From: Prunus persica
Lineage: Eukaryota; Streptophyta; Magnoliopsida; Rosales; Rosaceae
Length of the DNA stretch: 64,000 nucleotides
Direction of reading: 5' to 3'
NCBI RefSeq assembly: GCF_000346465.2
Contig: NC_034009.1
Location: forward strand, 44,190,649-44,254,648
Under the pieces are notes generated by a model. It did not search any database, had not been told where the DNA came from, and saw only the letters and a list, made by a program, of their open reading frames with translations. How positions within the stretch are numbered: position 1 is the first letter of the stretch; the number at the start of each line of letters is the position of its first letter. Positions 22,201-32,845 of the stretch are shown in pieces. Both the position numbers and the translations under genes were made by a program.

Positions 22201-24084
22201 CCTAAGCGTCAAATCTTGTCCCTACACTCCGGCTGCAACATGGGGAAAGATGGGGATGTTGCCCTTTTCTTTGGTTTATCAGGTAGAGTTTTATTGCATT
22301 TTCATGGCTGTATGCACCGTGATCAATCCCCAGCCAACCGATTTTTCTTTATTCTTTGTTCCAGTTTCTTTTGTATCTTTGCAACTGATGATTCATATGT
22401 TTGCCATAGGCACTGGGAAGACGACTCTGTCTACAGATCATAATAGGTATTTAATTGGAGATGATGAGCACTGCTGGAGCAACAATGGTGTGTCAAACAT
22501 TGAAGGTGGTTGCTATGCCAAGTGCATTGATTTGTCAAAGGACAAGGAGCCAGATATTTGGAATGCTATCAAATTTGGGACTGGTAACACCATGACATAA
22601 CTGAACTTTCTACTTAGAAAATGAGTGTTATTTTTTTGGGTTTGTGTCATGATTGAATTGCTATTCGCATTCTTATCAACCACGATTGCATATGTTTGGC
22701 AGTTGTGGAGAATGTTGTGTTCGATGAGCATACTCGAGAGGTGGATTACTCCGAAAAATCTGTTACTGGTAAGGTTCCTGCATATTTTTTAATAAACTGA
22801 TTACTTTTTCTGTTTGAGCAAACTATCATTTAGTAAACTTCAAAAATGTTGTGGTGTTTGTTCGTGGATACTTATTGTAGCAATCCGTAGCACAAGCAAC
22901 AATAAGTAGATCAGATTTTTCAGAAAGAATGACATGAAACATAATTCATACACACAACATTTTTTTCTGTACGACTAACATAAAAAACCATGTTTTGTTT
23001 CTTGCTGATTTTTGTTTTGACCTTGACAAAAATTGTTGCAGAGAACACTCGGGCGGCATATCCTATAGAATACATACCAAATGCGAAAATACCATGTGTT
23101 GGCCCCCATCCAAAAAATGTCATCCTTCTGGCATGTGATGCATTTGGTGTGCTCCCACCTGTGAGCAAGTTGAGCTTGGCACAAACTATGTACCATTTCA
23201 TCAGCGGCTACACTGCTTTGGTACTTAACCAATCTTCTTTCTGTTTGAAATATTTACCTGTTGCATGCATTGCATATTATTGATGGAACTCCCAAATGTA
23301 AAAACAGGTGGCTGGAACAGAGGATGGTATTAAGGAGCCGCAAGCTACATTCTCAGCATGCTTCGGTGCAGCATTTATAATGATGCATCCCACAAGGTAT
23401 GCAGCAATGTTGTCTGAAAAGATGCAGAAGCACGGCGCCACTGGATGGCTTGTTAATACAGGCTGGTCTGCAGGAAGGTATGAAATTAATAGAAACAGAA
23501 ACATACTGATGCATTTGATGATGCTCTTCGATTTTCTTTTTATCAATAGGGGAGGTGGGGATTCAAACTTGGGACATCTTCCGATGTTAGAATGAGAAAT
23601 ACCACTAGACTAAGAGCTAGTCGGATGGACTTTGATTATCTAACATTCAGTTTTTCTGCAGGTATGGAACAGGTAACCGTATCAAATTAGCCTATACCAG
23701 GAAGATTATTGATGCTATTCACTCGGGGAGGCTTTTAAATGCAAGCTACACCAAGACTGAAGTATTTGGTCTTGAGATCCCTACTGAGATTGAGGGTGTA
23801 CCTTCAGAAATTCTGGATCCAACAAACACTGTCAGTTCACTCATTTTTATTTGGTTCCTTCTTATTTGATTGCTACTACACATTTTTGGCTGGCATTTAA
23901 TTTGTATTAACTAGGTTTGAGTGAATTTTTCCAATGGCAGTGGTCAGACAAAAAAGCCTACAAAGATACACTGCTTCAGCTAGGTGGTCTGTTCAAGAAG
24001 AACTTTGAGGTATTCTTGAATCACAAGATTGGAAAGGACAACAAGCTCACAGAGGAAATTCTTGCAGCGGGTCCAAATTTTTAA
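19223..24084 (+). CDS. PCK1: Phosphoenolpyruvate carboxykinase (ATP)
   Basis: Twelve coding exons: 19223-19503, 19599-19780, 20580-20733, 20895-20979, 21817-21917, 21984-22282, 22410-22583, 22703-22768, 23042-23220, 23308-23477, 23662-23830 and 23941-24084. Together they make 2004 nt and 667 residues, close to the usual plant length, and all phases close. The enzyme converts oxaloacetate and ATP to PEP, CO2 and ADP in the cytosol, for gluconeogenesis, seed-reserve use and organic-acid metabolism in fruit. Residues 1 to about 120 are the variable plant N-terminal extension, which is the phosphorylated region in the family. The substrate-binding R-S-P-R-D-K-R, the PEPCK signature around H-S-G-C-N-M-G-K, the P-loop G-L-S-G-T-G-K-T-T (about 365-373, split by an intron) and the metal-binding G-D-D-E-H are all present. 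The C-terminus ends G-P-N-F. Introns 2 and 10 contain transposon fragments. Confidence 0.96.
20105..20342. mobile_element. MITE in PCK intron 2 (about 238 bp)
   Basis: The left end TAAGCATAAGCATGTTTACTTA and the right end, read on the minus strand TAAGCTTATGGTATGTTTACTTA, form an imperfect terminal inverted repeat of about 23-26 bases with an unbroken ATGTTTACTTA core. The interior is AT-rich and non-coding. A TTA/TAA-type duplication at the borders is possible but not distinctive, so the superfamily is open. Confidence 0.5.
23540..23640 (-). repeat. SINE-like copy in PCK intron 10, antisense to the gene
   Basis: Read on the minus strand, this gives an A-box-like TAGTCTAGTGGTATTTCT, then a B-box-like AAGTTTGAATCCCC, then CACCTCCCCTATTGATAAAAAG. 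This is the box order and tail style of tRNA-derived SINEs. It is a different family or subfamily from the copies at 15.3 and 16.6 kb. No target duplication was fixed. Confidence 0.5.
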
Positions 24085-24589
24085 TGAAATAAAATATTGG
24101 TGAAGGTGAAACAAAATGAAATGAAAGACGAACCTACATATGTGATGTGTAATGATTAAATCTTTCCCAAAGTTATGTATAAATTGCTACAATAATCAGC
24201 CAATAACTTCATCACTTTGTGTAAAGAAAGAAAAGTGTCATTAAGTTTTCTCTGTTCTCTTTTGGTCGTGTGTTGAGTACCAAACTGAATGCTACTGAGC
24301 ACCCTAAACCTCCTTCCCACTTCAACCAGTTTTATTCCAACAAAATTGTTTTTACTTTGAGACTCTAAATTTCATGTTGGTATTTGGATACAAGTTGCTG
24401 AATAACTAAGAACTTATGTTTATTTTGGGAATTTTGGTATCGAGGGCTAGACTTTTTTTTGTTTTAGTACAAGTGATTGAAGAAAAAAGTTTACACAAAT
24501 ATTCGGGTGCCTGGGGTTTCGAACACCCCCACTGGCATCAAGGACTATAATCTTATGAGTGGCTTTTTTTTTTTTTTTTTTGTTTTTCT
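24085..24589. other. PCK 3' UTR and spacer with tRNA-like repeat fragment
   Basis: The first 200-250 bases are likely the PCK 3' UTR. At about 24488-24560 the minus strand reads GATTATAGTCCTTGATGCC followed by GGGGGTGTTCGAAACCCC, a B-box-like phrase typical of dispersed tRNA-related repeats. A poly-T run of about 18 bases (near 24563-24580) then leads straight into the NB-LRR homology. No gene is seen. Confidence 0.4.
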
Positions 24590-27280
24590 TTTGGGCAACT
24601 ATGAGTGGAACCACGATCAAGATGAATGGGATAAACTAATTAATCCATTGAAGGGCACTTCGGATGGAAGTAAAATTATACTTACTACACGGAGCGAGGC
24701 AGTCGCAGCAATAACTAGTGCAGCTCCCCCTTACCCTTTGGAAGCGCTAAGCAAAGATGATTGTTGGAATTTGTTCAAGCAACTAGCCTTTTCAGAGGGA
24801 AAAGAAGATGAATTTCAAAGCTTACTGCCCATTGGTGAACAAATAGTTGACAAGTGCAAAGGTGTACCTTTGGTGGCTAAAACTCTTGGAAGCCTACTGC
24901 GCTTAAAAAGACAAGAAACCGAGTGGTCAAATGTGCAAAAGAGTGAGCTGTGGAGTGACAATGGAGGTGAGAACAGAATTTTAACAATCTTACGACTGAG
25001 TTACAATCACTTGCCATCGCATCTAAAACCTTGTTTTGCATATTGCTCAGTGTTCCCTAAAAATTATGAGATAAATAAGGAAAAGTTGATCCATCAATGG
25101 GTTGCACAAGGCTTAATTGATGATCAAGAGTCTTTCCTGAATATGGAGGACATTGGGAACGAGTATTTTAACAACTTATTGATGATGTCTTTCTTTCAAG
25201 GCATAAGAAAATCTGATGATGACGAAGTTATGACAGAGTTTACAATGCATGACCTTATTCATGATCTTGCAAAGTCTGTCTCTGGAAAAGAATTTATGAC
25301 TCTTGGGCATGACAACGTGCGTTCTAATTTCATAGAAATTCTGTACCCGACAGATGGTTTCTCAAAGATACGCCATGCTTCAGTTGTTTCCAATCCTAGC
25401 TCTTATTTGATCCCCAAAGCCTTGTGTAAAGCAAAGAAACTGCGTACCCTCAATTTGCTGTCACCAAGAGAGGATTCTGAGCAAGTCCCTCCTGCCGTAG
25501 TCTCAACTTTTAAGCACCTCAGAGTGCTCAATCTGAGTGGTTATGACACTAAAAGACTGCACAGATCGATTGGGGGGTTGATATATTTGAGATATCTTGA
25601 TCTTCTTATACTCTCATTGAGACCATGCCAGCAACAATCTGTGATCTCTGCAATTTGCAGACACTGAATCTTTCAAATTGCAGTGAGCTCAGGGAGTTAC
25701 CAAGGGGTACAGCAAGGTTGATAAGACTGAGACATCTGCATATAGATAATTGTGCAAAACTTTATTACATGCCCCCATCAATCGGAAACTTATGCCAACT
25801 TCGGACTTTGCCAGTATTTATTGTAGGTTGCAAAATTGAAGATGACATTACTGAGCTTCTGAGACTGAGCAATCTTCAAGGCAAGTTAAAAATCACACAC
25901 CTGGAGAGAGTTCGTTCTATATATGATGGGCACATGTATATTATGAGTTGGATGTCATTAAGAAACTTCTACTCATTGGAACTGTTATGGGGGAATGTTG
26001 ATGAGGGTAAGTCAGCTAGTAACACATCCAGCAGACAAAGTCCCAGGCGCAATCCACTTGCTGATCTGGAAGTATGCAATTGTTTAAAACCAAACCACTA
26101 TATAAGAAAGTTGTCCATAAAAGGTTATTCAGGAGAAACCTTTCCCGATTGGATGAATATGTCTGGCCTTGAAAATCTCACTCAGGTGAACTTAATTAAC
26201 TGCGAAAACTGTGAGAGTCTTCCTACGCTTGGGAAACTTCCAGTTCTCAAGATCCTTAACATCCAAGGAATGCATTCCATCATAAACATCGGTGTTGAGT
26301 TCTCAGGTGAAGGTGACAGATCATTCTCGTCCCTGAAAGAACTTACCCTCAGAGACTTTCCTGAATTGAAAACTTGGAGCATTGTGGATTCCGCAGAAGC
26401 ATTTATTTGTCTGGACAAACTAATCATCACAGAATGTCCATTGTTGAGGAGCATGCCATGGTTTCCACGTCTCCAATACTTGGAGCTGCAAAAGTGCAAC
26501 CAATTGATAGTGAGGTCAGCGTCTGAGCTAAACACACTCTCCACCCTCGTTATTGACTTCTTTCAGGACTTATTCTTTCTACCAAAAAAATTGTTGCAAA
26601 ACAATTCGCGTTTGAAATCACTGAAAATTGGATGCTGTGAAAAACTAGAAACTTTGCCACATGGATTAAAAAGCCTCACTTCACTGGAGAACTTGGAAAT
26701 TGTTGAGTGTCCTAGTTTAATCTGTTTGCCAGAGGAAGGCATGGAAGGCTTGTGCTCACTTCGATCATTCTCAATTGAGAATTGTGCCGGCTTAACATCT
26801 TTGCCAATGGGGATGAAACACCTCACAGCTCTTGATAACCTCACAATTATGTCTTGTTCAAACCTAGTTCATCTGCCAGATAATTTCCACTGCCTTGTGG
26901 AACTTAGAAGCGTGACAATTATAAACTGTGAAAAGCTCACATCTCTGCCGGAGGGAATGCAACACCTGAAGAAATTGCAAATTCTGGAACTTCGTATGTG
27001 CCCAAAACTCACGGAGCTTCCCAACTGGGTGGAGCATCTTGTTTCACTTCGATCTTTGGCAATCTCTCAGTGTCCAAATATAAGATCGTTGCCAGAAGGT
27101 TTAGGACGTCTAAGTGCACTGCAACACCTGTCCATCAGAGACTGTCCTGATCTTGAGCACCATTATGAGAGAGGAAAAGGCGAGGGCTGGGAGAAGATAT
27201 CTCATGTCCCTTATACCTATGTTGAATCATCGGCATTGCAGCAGAGGCAACACATTGCGTCCACGTCACAAAATCCTTAG
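24590..27280 (+). pseudogene. NB-LRR (CNL, RGA-type) disease-resistance gene relic
   Basis: Homology begins just after where the kinase-2 (L-D-D-V-W) motif should be, at N-Y-E-W-N-H-D-Q-D-E-W. The coiled-coil domain, P-loop and kinase-2 are therefore missing. Present in order are RNBS-B (G-S-K-I-I-L-T-T-R), GLPL (G-V-P-L-V-A-K-T-L-G), RNBS-D (C-F-A-Y-C-S-V-F-P-K-N-Y) and the MHD motif (M-H-D-L-I-H-D-L-A). About 600 residues of R1/RGA-type leucine-rich repeats follow. The reading frame breaks near 25602-25606: the upstream frame runs to 25667, while homology continues in another frame from before 25625 to the stop at 27280. One missing base explains the shift. The stop codon TAG (27278-27280) abuts a GTAAGT donor, with an acceptor ending at 27392, so there is a 3' UTR intron. 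The intact family recognises pathogen effectors in the cytoplasm. This copy is probably non-functional unless the break is a sequencing error and an upstream exon was lost from view. Confidence 0.85.
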
Positions 27281-28489
27281 GTAAGTAATTTCGTAATGCT
27301 AATGTGGTTGAATATCATAACTAAAAATTATGCTTCAGATGCTGTATTCAGAATCTAACAGTGCTTCTTTCTTTTCTTTTCTTTTCTTGCAGTTTTGAAG
27401 AACTGATGGCTGGTTGTACATAGCATAAGAAGCCATTTGGGATCATGATCCGACGGAATTGTAATCGAGTCAAAATGGGTCACAGTTAATGTCCATCTTG
27501 TAAATTTGCACCTGAGGGTTTTAAGAATCTTGAAGGCCATGCAGTTGAAATATTCTCTGTTCAAATAGTAATGTTTTCAGTGTTGGGTTGCTATGACTTC
27601 TGCAACTCTGCTTGTGACCTGAACCATTGGCCCTGTGTTCTCATGTTTGTTGTTTCCTCTCAAGTCCAGTGCATCTTCTACAATATCAGGTATCATGAAC
27701 CAAAATCTGGCTGGCCGTTAGATTAACAAGTTCAGTACGTTTCGTTTTTCTGTTTCTTTTATTTTCTATGCCCTTTTAGGGTGGATTATGTTTTTCCTCC
27801 TGAATTTCAAGGAAATGACCATCCACTAATTTCAATTTGCATTTGTTTTCTTAGGAATTATATTTGTTACCATCACCATTTTAATCAAGGCTAGTAATCC
27901 CCTGATTTCATTTACTTACTGTTAATTGCAGTTTTCCAGCAGGCAATGAATTTGGGTAAACAAGCTAAAGCATGATAAAGATGACAGAACAATTGGGTTT
28001 GTGGAGAGTTTGTATTTGTACCTCTTGTAAATTAGGACTGGCCTCTTATTTATGCGTGCTTCGTAATTTGTATCTATTGTGTGTGCTTGCACATTTAATA
28101 CTTGTAAGAATCAATGTATTCTTATTCTGCTGGCTGCTACTGAATAAATTTTTCCCCAAGATTTTAAATCTCTTATTACAATAGCTGGCAAGTTTTTGGG
28201 ACTTCGTGAAGAGAAAATAGTACAAATACAAAAGGGTTCGACCAAAAAAAAAAAAAAAAGTACGAAAGGAATTTAGTTGGTGTATAGACTAAATTATACA
28301 CATTACTTGTTTTGAAATAGGAAACATCATGCAATATGGTAGAATTGGAATGTTATTAGGTATGAAATAATTCTTGAAAAGAAAGGCTTCATTTGAATAA
28401 TGGGTCTTGCTTTACTATTATTTTCACTCTTTCTTTGTGCTTTCTCATCCTTCAGTTACCATTTTTTTTTAGTGTTATTCTTCAGAAAC

Positions 28490-28541
28490 TTATTGCTTCA
28501 GTGTTTTAACTACTGAATCTACCATCTCACTGAAGCAATAA
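28490..28541. repeat. Perfect 14-bp inverted repeat (hairpin)
   Basis: The left arm TTATTGCTTCAGTG (28490-28503) is exactly complementary to CACTGAAGCAATAA (28528-28541), with a 24-base loop. A few further A/T pairs extend it past one mismatch. Confidence 0.7.
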
Positions 28542-28597
28542 TTTTTCCTACTTTAACAAATGAAAACTGTGGATCGGTGTTGGAATACCCTCAAAAT

Positions 28598-28641
28598 TTG
28601 GAATTGGATCAACTAGGATGAGGTAGTTGATCCAATTCCAA
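28598..28641. repeat. Perfect 18-bp inverted repeat with 8-base loop (hairpin)
   Basis: The left arm TTGGAATTGGATCAACTA (28598-28615) is exactly complementary to TAGTTGATCCAATTCCAA (28624-28641). The outer flanks GTTGGA and TCCAAC also pair across a small bulge. This could be a foldback element or a small-RNA hairpin; the sequence alone does not decide. Confidence 0.75.
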
Positions 28642-29328
28642 TTTCCAACTTTCACTATTTCCAAGTTTCTAGATTCCTACTTACATGTCATAAGCCTAAA
28701 AGAGTTGCATGTATTAACAACTTCAATGCCTGATAGTTTATGCTAACATACTATCGATCCTCCAAATTGAAAATGGTGCGCATTGTTGTGAGTGAACTAA
28801 ATAAGTCTTTGTCAGAGAAATATTTACAATACAAAAAACTCAAGCTGAAAAAGAGCATTTATACCCAAGAAACCAGATCTGGTCACATACACTCATCAGC
28901 TCAATTCTTTTGAGCCCACATACAAAATTTGGAGTATAAGAGACATCGAATTTGTCTCTGGATGCAAGAAGGTGCAAGTGCATAATTGAAGCCTAACTCG
29001 AGCATCATGAGTTACCACTTCAACCATAGAACACAAACAATTTTGCAAAAAACACAAGAAGCACAAGAACATATCAACAGAAAAGAAGCTGAAAAAAAAA
29101 ATTTTGAAATAAGAAAAAAGAAAGGGGTGTGAATTCATATCTTACAATGTGCATGTATGCATTTCAAAGCTAAAAATGAAAATGGCTTCAAGAGTATGTA
29201 TTTGATCTCAAAAATGTATTTCTCTGCAGATAAAATATATGCCTCGGTTCCGGTAAATTGCTACTTATGGCTCAACACTTATTTTCCGTCATCGAGGTTT
29301 ACTCTTACAGCACCAATATTACATTTTA

Positions 29329-30593
29329 CTAAGATTCAGCTGATGATGCAGCATCATCTTTGTGCTTAACCATACCAGAATCCACAAGAATGGGAATCTC
29401 TGCTGCAAGCCATGGTGCAAGACCCAAACATAGTGCATGTGCTATACCAAACCTCGGACTGCATAACATAAGAACGATCATAAGAACTACTAGCTGATAA
29501 CCCCAAAAAAAGTTATTATGAAAGATGTAAAAATGTCATAGTGTTTGCTTGCTTTAATACTTTCCAGAAGTGATTAGAGTAAGTAACTTGTATGAGATTA
29601 AAGGAAGACTGAAATTTCTAGGTAAGCAATTACCATGTGAATGCCATGAAATGTAAAAGTTCTATATATCAATGTTTTTCATTTTAATTCAAATTGAACA
29701 ACAAGAAGAAACTATTTTGTCCTACTTGTGCTTGTGCACCAATGTAACTTAAACAATTACTTTCCTTCCACAGAACAAAATACAAATACCATTCTTCCAC
29801 GAAGCGAAGCAAGGCAAATAGAGATATAGTTGTTACGAAATCGAAACAGGTAAATTACTTTCACAAAAAGAGACGAATGTATTGAATTATTCAAATTATG
29901 CATTTTGTTTGTTCAGTTACGTCATACTGCTCAAACCAATTAAGCGCCGAGTTCACAAAGCCATAAAATTATCAGACTTTCGCACACAGCGGATTTTGAA
30001 ATCTCTTCTAAATCCAAATACTACAAAAAGTACGCAATTATTTAACATACAAAATTTAAAAACAACTAAATAATAGCAAAATTACCAGTTCTTGGCCCAA
30101 AGCGGCTTGAAATGCACTGTCAAGCAGATCTTCCCCCCTCTATACATCTGAACCAATCCAAATCACCCATCAATTGACGAAATACTCATAATTCAGAAAC
30201 AGAAACAAAACAAAACAAAAGGAGGAAGGGGCAAATCGGAAAATCAGAAAAAGGTCCGACCTTTTGGGTCTTGCCATCGAGCTCAGGGAGCTCGAGCTCA
30301 GGTGCGGTAGCAGGGTAGGTGACAGGGATATCGAACTGGAGATCGAACTCGTACTTGAGGAGGTTGTGGACGTACCAGCACTTGCCGGTCCAACGTGTCC
30401 CCTCGGGATTGTCCGCGGAGATTCGGAACCAATCGTTATCGTTGGACTTGTTCATCTGGGTGTAGGCGATCAAAGCCTTGTACTCCTCCTTCAGCCTCTG
30501 CGTCCATGCCGCCCCATCTCTCGGCCCGGCCTTCGTCGTCAACAGTGGGATCTGGGTTAGCGTCGACTTCGTGTTCGGGTCCCAACCCTCCAT
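29329..30593 (-). CDS. UFC1: Ubiquitin-fold modifier-conjugating enzyme 1 (E2 for UFM1)
   Basis: Three minus-strand exons, 30593-30261, 30147-30086 and 29458-29329 (333 + 62 + 130 nt), give 174 residues, the normal plant UFC1 length. UFC1 takes activated UFM1 from the E1 UBA5 as a thioester and works with UFL1 in UFMylation, tied to ER homeostasis and ribosome quality control. The N-terminus M-E-G-W-D-P-N-T-K is followed by the conserved W-F-R-I, the P-E-G-T-R-W-x-G-K-C-W-Y region and the [19 protein letters not shown] core. Exon 2 carries the catalytic cysteine C119 in [10 protein letters not shown]. Exon 3 carries [20 protein letters not shown] and the end A-A-S-S-A-E-S. Splice sites are GT-AG. 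A poly-A-rich stretch lies directly upstream of the ATG on the coding strand. Confidence 0.96.
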
Positions 30594-30719
30594 TTTTTTT
30601 TTTTTTTCTCACAATCAAAACCCTAACCCCAAATTCAATCTCCTTCTCTTTGTGCCCGTTAAAAAGCTGGCTTCGTTATGTTTTTCAGGAAACGGGTTCA
30701 GTGATTCAGTGATTTGTCA

Positions 30720-31470
30720 ATGAACTGAAACTGAGGGTATAATCGACATTACTCTAAAATTAATTCTATTTTTTTTCTTTGTTGTCAATTAAAATTCTTC
30801 CAAAAGAAAAATGTAATAGAAAGTCCTAAAAAAGGTAGGGGGTGGGCATGGTCCGTTTCAGTCTGATTTATCTCTTAAAATTGAAACTTACACGTTGTAT
30901 GATTTGGTTTGATTTTCACGTCTAAGGTAACTAAATTAATCTGAAGTGGTACAATTTTAGTTCAATTGGCTCAATTTTCTATTTGGGTAGATGAGATGCA
31001 ATGAAGAGATGACGACTACAAGCCATCGATTTATCAAATTGAGCAAGATGTGAAGAAGAGAGAAAGAGATGAAAAAAATAAAGAGATGTGAAGAAGAGAA
31101 AGAGAAGAAAATGAGCGAGAGGAAGAATAGAGAGAAATGGGGAATAACAAGAACAAAGGTTAGGGTTCACCGAACAAAAAACAAAAGTAAGGCTAAAATT
31201 GCACTTAGTTGAGTATAAATTGGGGCTAAGACATTTGGATATTAATTGGCTTCAATTTTTTAAATTATAATCAGTTTTGTTGAACTAGGTTAGGTTAGGG
31301 TTAAATTTGTTTGGGTTAGATTAGTTTGCTTTTAATATACAGTCATTATGGTTTCGACCTTGCATTTACAATTTACAAATTTGTATGTTTGCGAGTTTTT
31401 TTAAATGAACATAATAATAGTAAAAATAATTTCTTATTATATATTACAAGTGACAAATAATATCAACAAT
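30720..31470. other. AT-rich spacer upstream of UFC1
   Basis: No gene is seen. The phrase GGGGGTGGGCATGGTCCGTTTCAG near 30838 resembles the end of a TIR transposon, and a GA-rich stretch (31010-31140) follows. A matching right end and target duplication could not be found, so no element is called. Confidence 0.4.
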
Positions 31471-31548
31471 ACAAAATAGTATAGCCCGGCTGGCTATACT
31501 CAGTTATGATAAAGTAGTATGGCCGCTCGGCTCTACCATTTTCACACA

Positions 31549-31724
31549 GTAGGGCTGCTCTGTTTTTTCTTTAGAAAATAGTATAGCCGGGCGGCTATAC
31601 ATTTTTTTTAAATAAAAAGTATAGCGAGAGCGTTACTGGTTTTTTTTATTTTTTATTTTTATTATAATAATATTTACTTATTAAAAATTTATCTTTAATA
31701 AATAGTATAGACGAGCGGCTATAG

Positions 31725-31760
<36 letters not shown>

Positions 31761-32083
31761 GCATATGTAGGTACGTATTTTTCAACAATACATTCGTTTT
31801 TTATATACGTCTCACGTTTTCTTTAAAAAGCAAACATACAATAGTCGTATTGTACATGTACGTACGTATTTCTAATATATTATATAAGTATTTTCTACAA
31901 AATTATCATTAAGACACACAAAATTCAAGTATTATAAAAATAAGTCTCACATATTATTGAATAAGAATAACATATGTTATAAAAATTATATTAAAATATC
32001 ATATAGTGGAAGATTAATATCTACTTTAGATATGTTACAAATTAATATCCATACGGTACAAACTAATGCAACTAGGAGGGTCC
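31549..32083 (+). repeat. Direct repeat block, copy 1 (about 535 bp)
   Basis: Copy 1 runs from GTAGGGCTGCTCTG to ACTAGGAGGGTCC. It is clearly alignable with 32348-32845 along almost its whole length. Shared landmarks in the same order include GTACGTA-TTTTCAACAATACATTCG, GTCTCACGTTTTCTTTAAAAAG, ATTGTACATGTACGTA, TAAGACACACAAAATTCA, GTGGAAGATTAATATCTACTT and the terminal GGAGGGTCC. It has an (AT)n run at 31731-31755. Confidence 0.8.
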
Positions 32084-32347
32084 TTTTTTATTATTAATTT
32101 TTTAATTAAATAGCATAGCCGTGTGGTGATACTACGATTTTTTTATAAAAAAAAATAGTACAACCGGACAGCTATACTTATTTTTGACACGTGACTTTTA
32201 TTGATAGAGGTTCTTCTTTATCTATTAAAAAAAAAGAAGTACAGCCAGCTATGCTCCATGTTTTTTTTTTAAAGACATGTGTTCACACGTGGAGCCTAAT
32301 GGCTGGGGTCCTTTTTTTATATTAAAAAAATAGTATAGCGGGCACAA

Positions 32348-32845
32348 GTAGGGCTGCTCTGTTTTTTCATTAGAAAATAGTATAGCCGTGCGGCTATACC
32401 TATTTTCTTTTTCTTTTAAAAAAATAAAAATAGTATAGCCGGGCGGCGTTATTGGTGTTTATTTTTAATTGTCTTTAATAAATAGTATAGACGAGCCGCT
32501 ATAGTCTATATATATATTTATACTTATGTAGGTACGTACTTTTCAACAATACATTCGTGTTCTATACATGTCTCACGTTTTCTTTAAAAAGCAAGCATAC
32601 AATAGTCATATTGTACATGTACGTAAGTATTCCTAATGTTTTATACACTTATTTTCTACAAAATTCTTAGTAAGACACACAAAATTCACGTATTAGATAA
32701 ATAATTCTCACATATTATTGAATAAGAATAACATATGTTATAAAAATTATATTAAAAATATCATACAGTGGAAGATTAATATCTACTTTGGATATATTGC
32801 AAATTAATATCCTTAAGGTACAAACTAATGCAACTAGGAGGGTCC
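32348..32845 (+). repeat. Direct repeat block, copy 2 (about 498 bp)
   Basis: This is the second copy of the block at 31549-32083, separated from it by about 264 bases that also contain palindromes. It differs mainly by a shorter (AT)n tract and scattered substitutions. The ends are not TG...CA, so an LTR pair is not indicated. Confidence 0.8.

Larger units (their letters stand above)
27393..29328. other. NLR 3' UTR and spacer with two foldback sequences
   Basis: The start is the transcribed tail of the NLR relic after its 3' UTR intron. The rest is AT-rich intergenic DNA without coding homology, down to the end of UFC1 at 29329. Two perfect inverted repeats at 28490-28541 and 28598-28641 are listed separately. 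Confidence 0.5.

Noticed and set aside
24477..24589. Apparent N-terminus of the NLR frame (K/V/Y-rich then poly-Phe)
   Set aside because: It is repeat-derived sequence and a poly-T tract that happen to be open in the NLR frame. There is no CC or P-loop similarity.
31549..32845. Pair of LTRs of a small retrotransposon
   Set aside because: The blocks lack TG...CA ends, a primer-binding site and a polypurine tract, and only 264 bases separate them.
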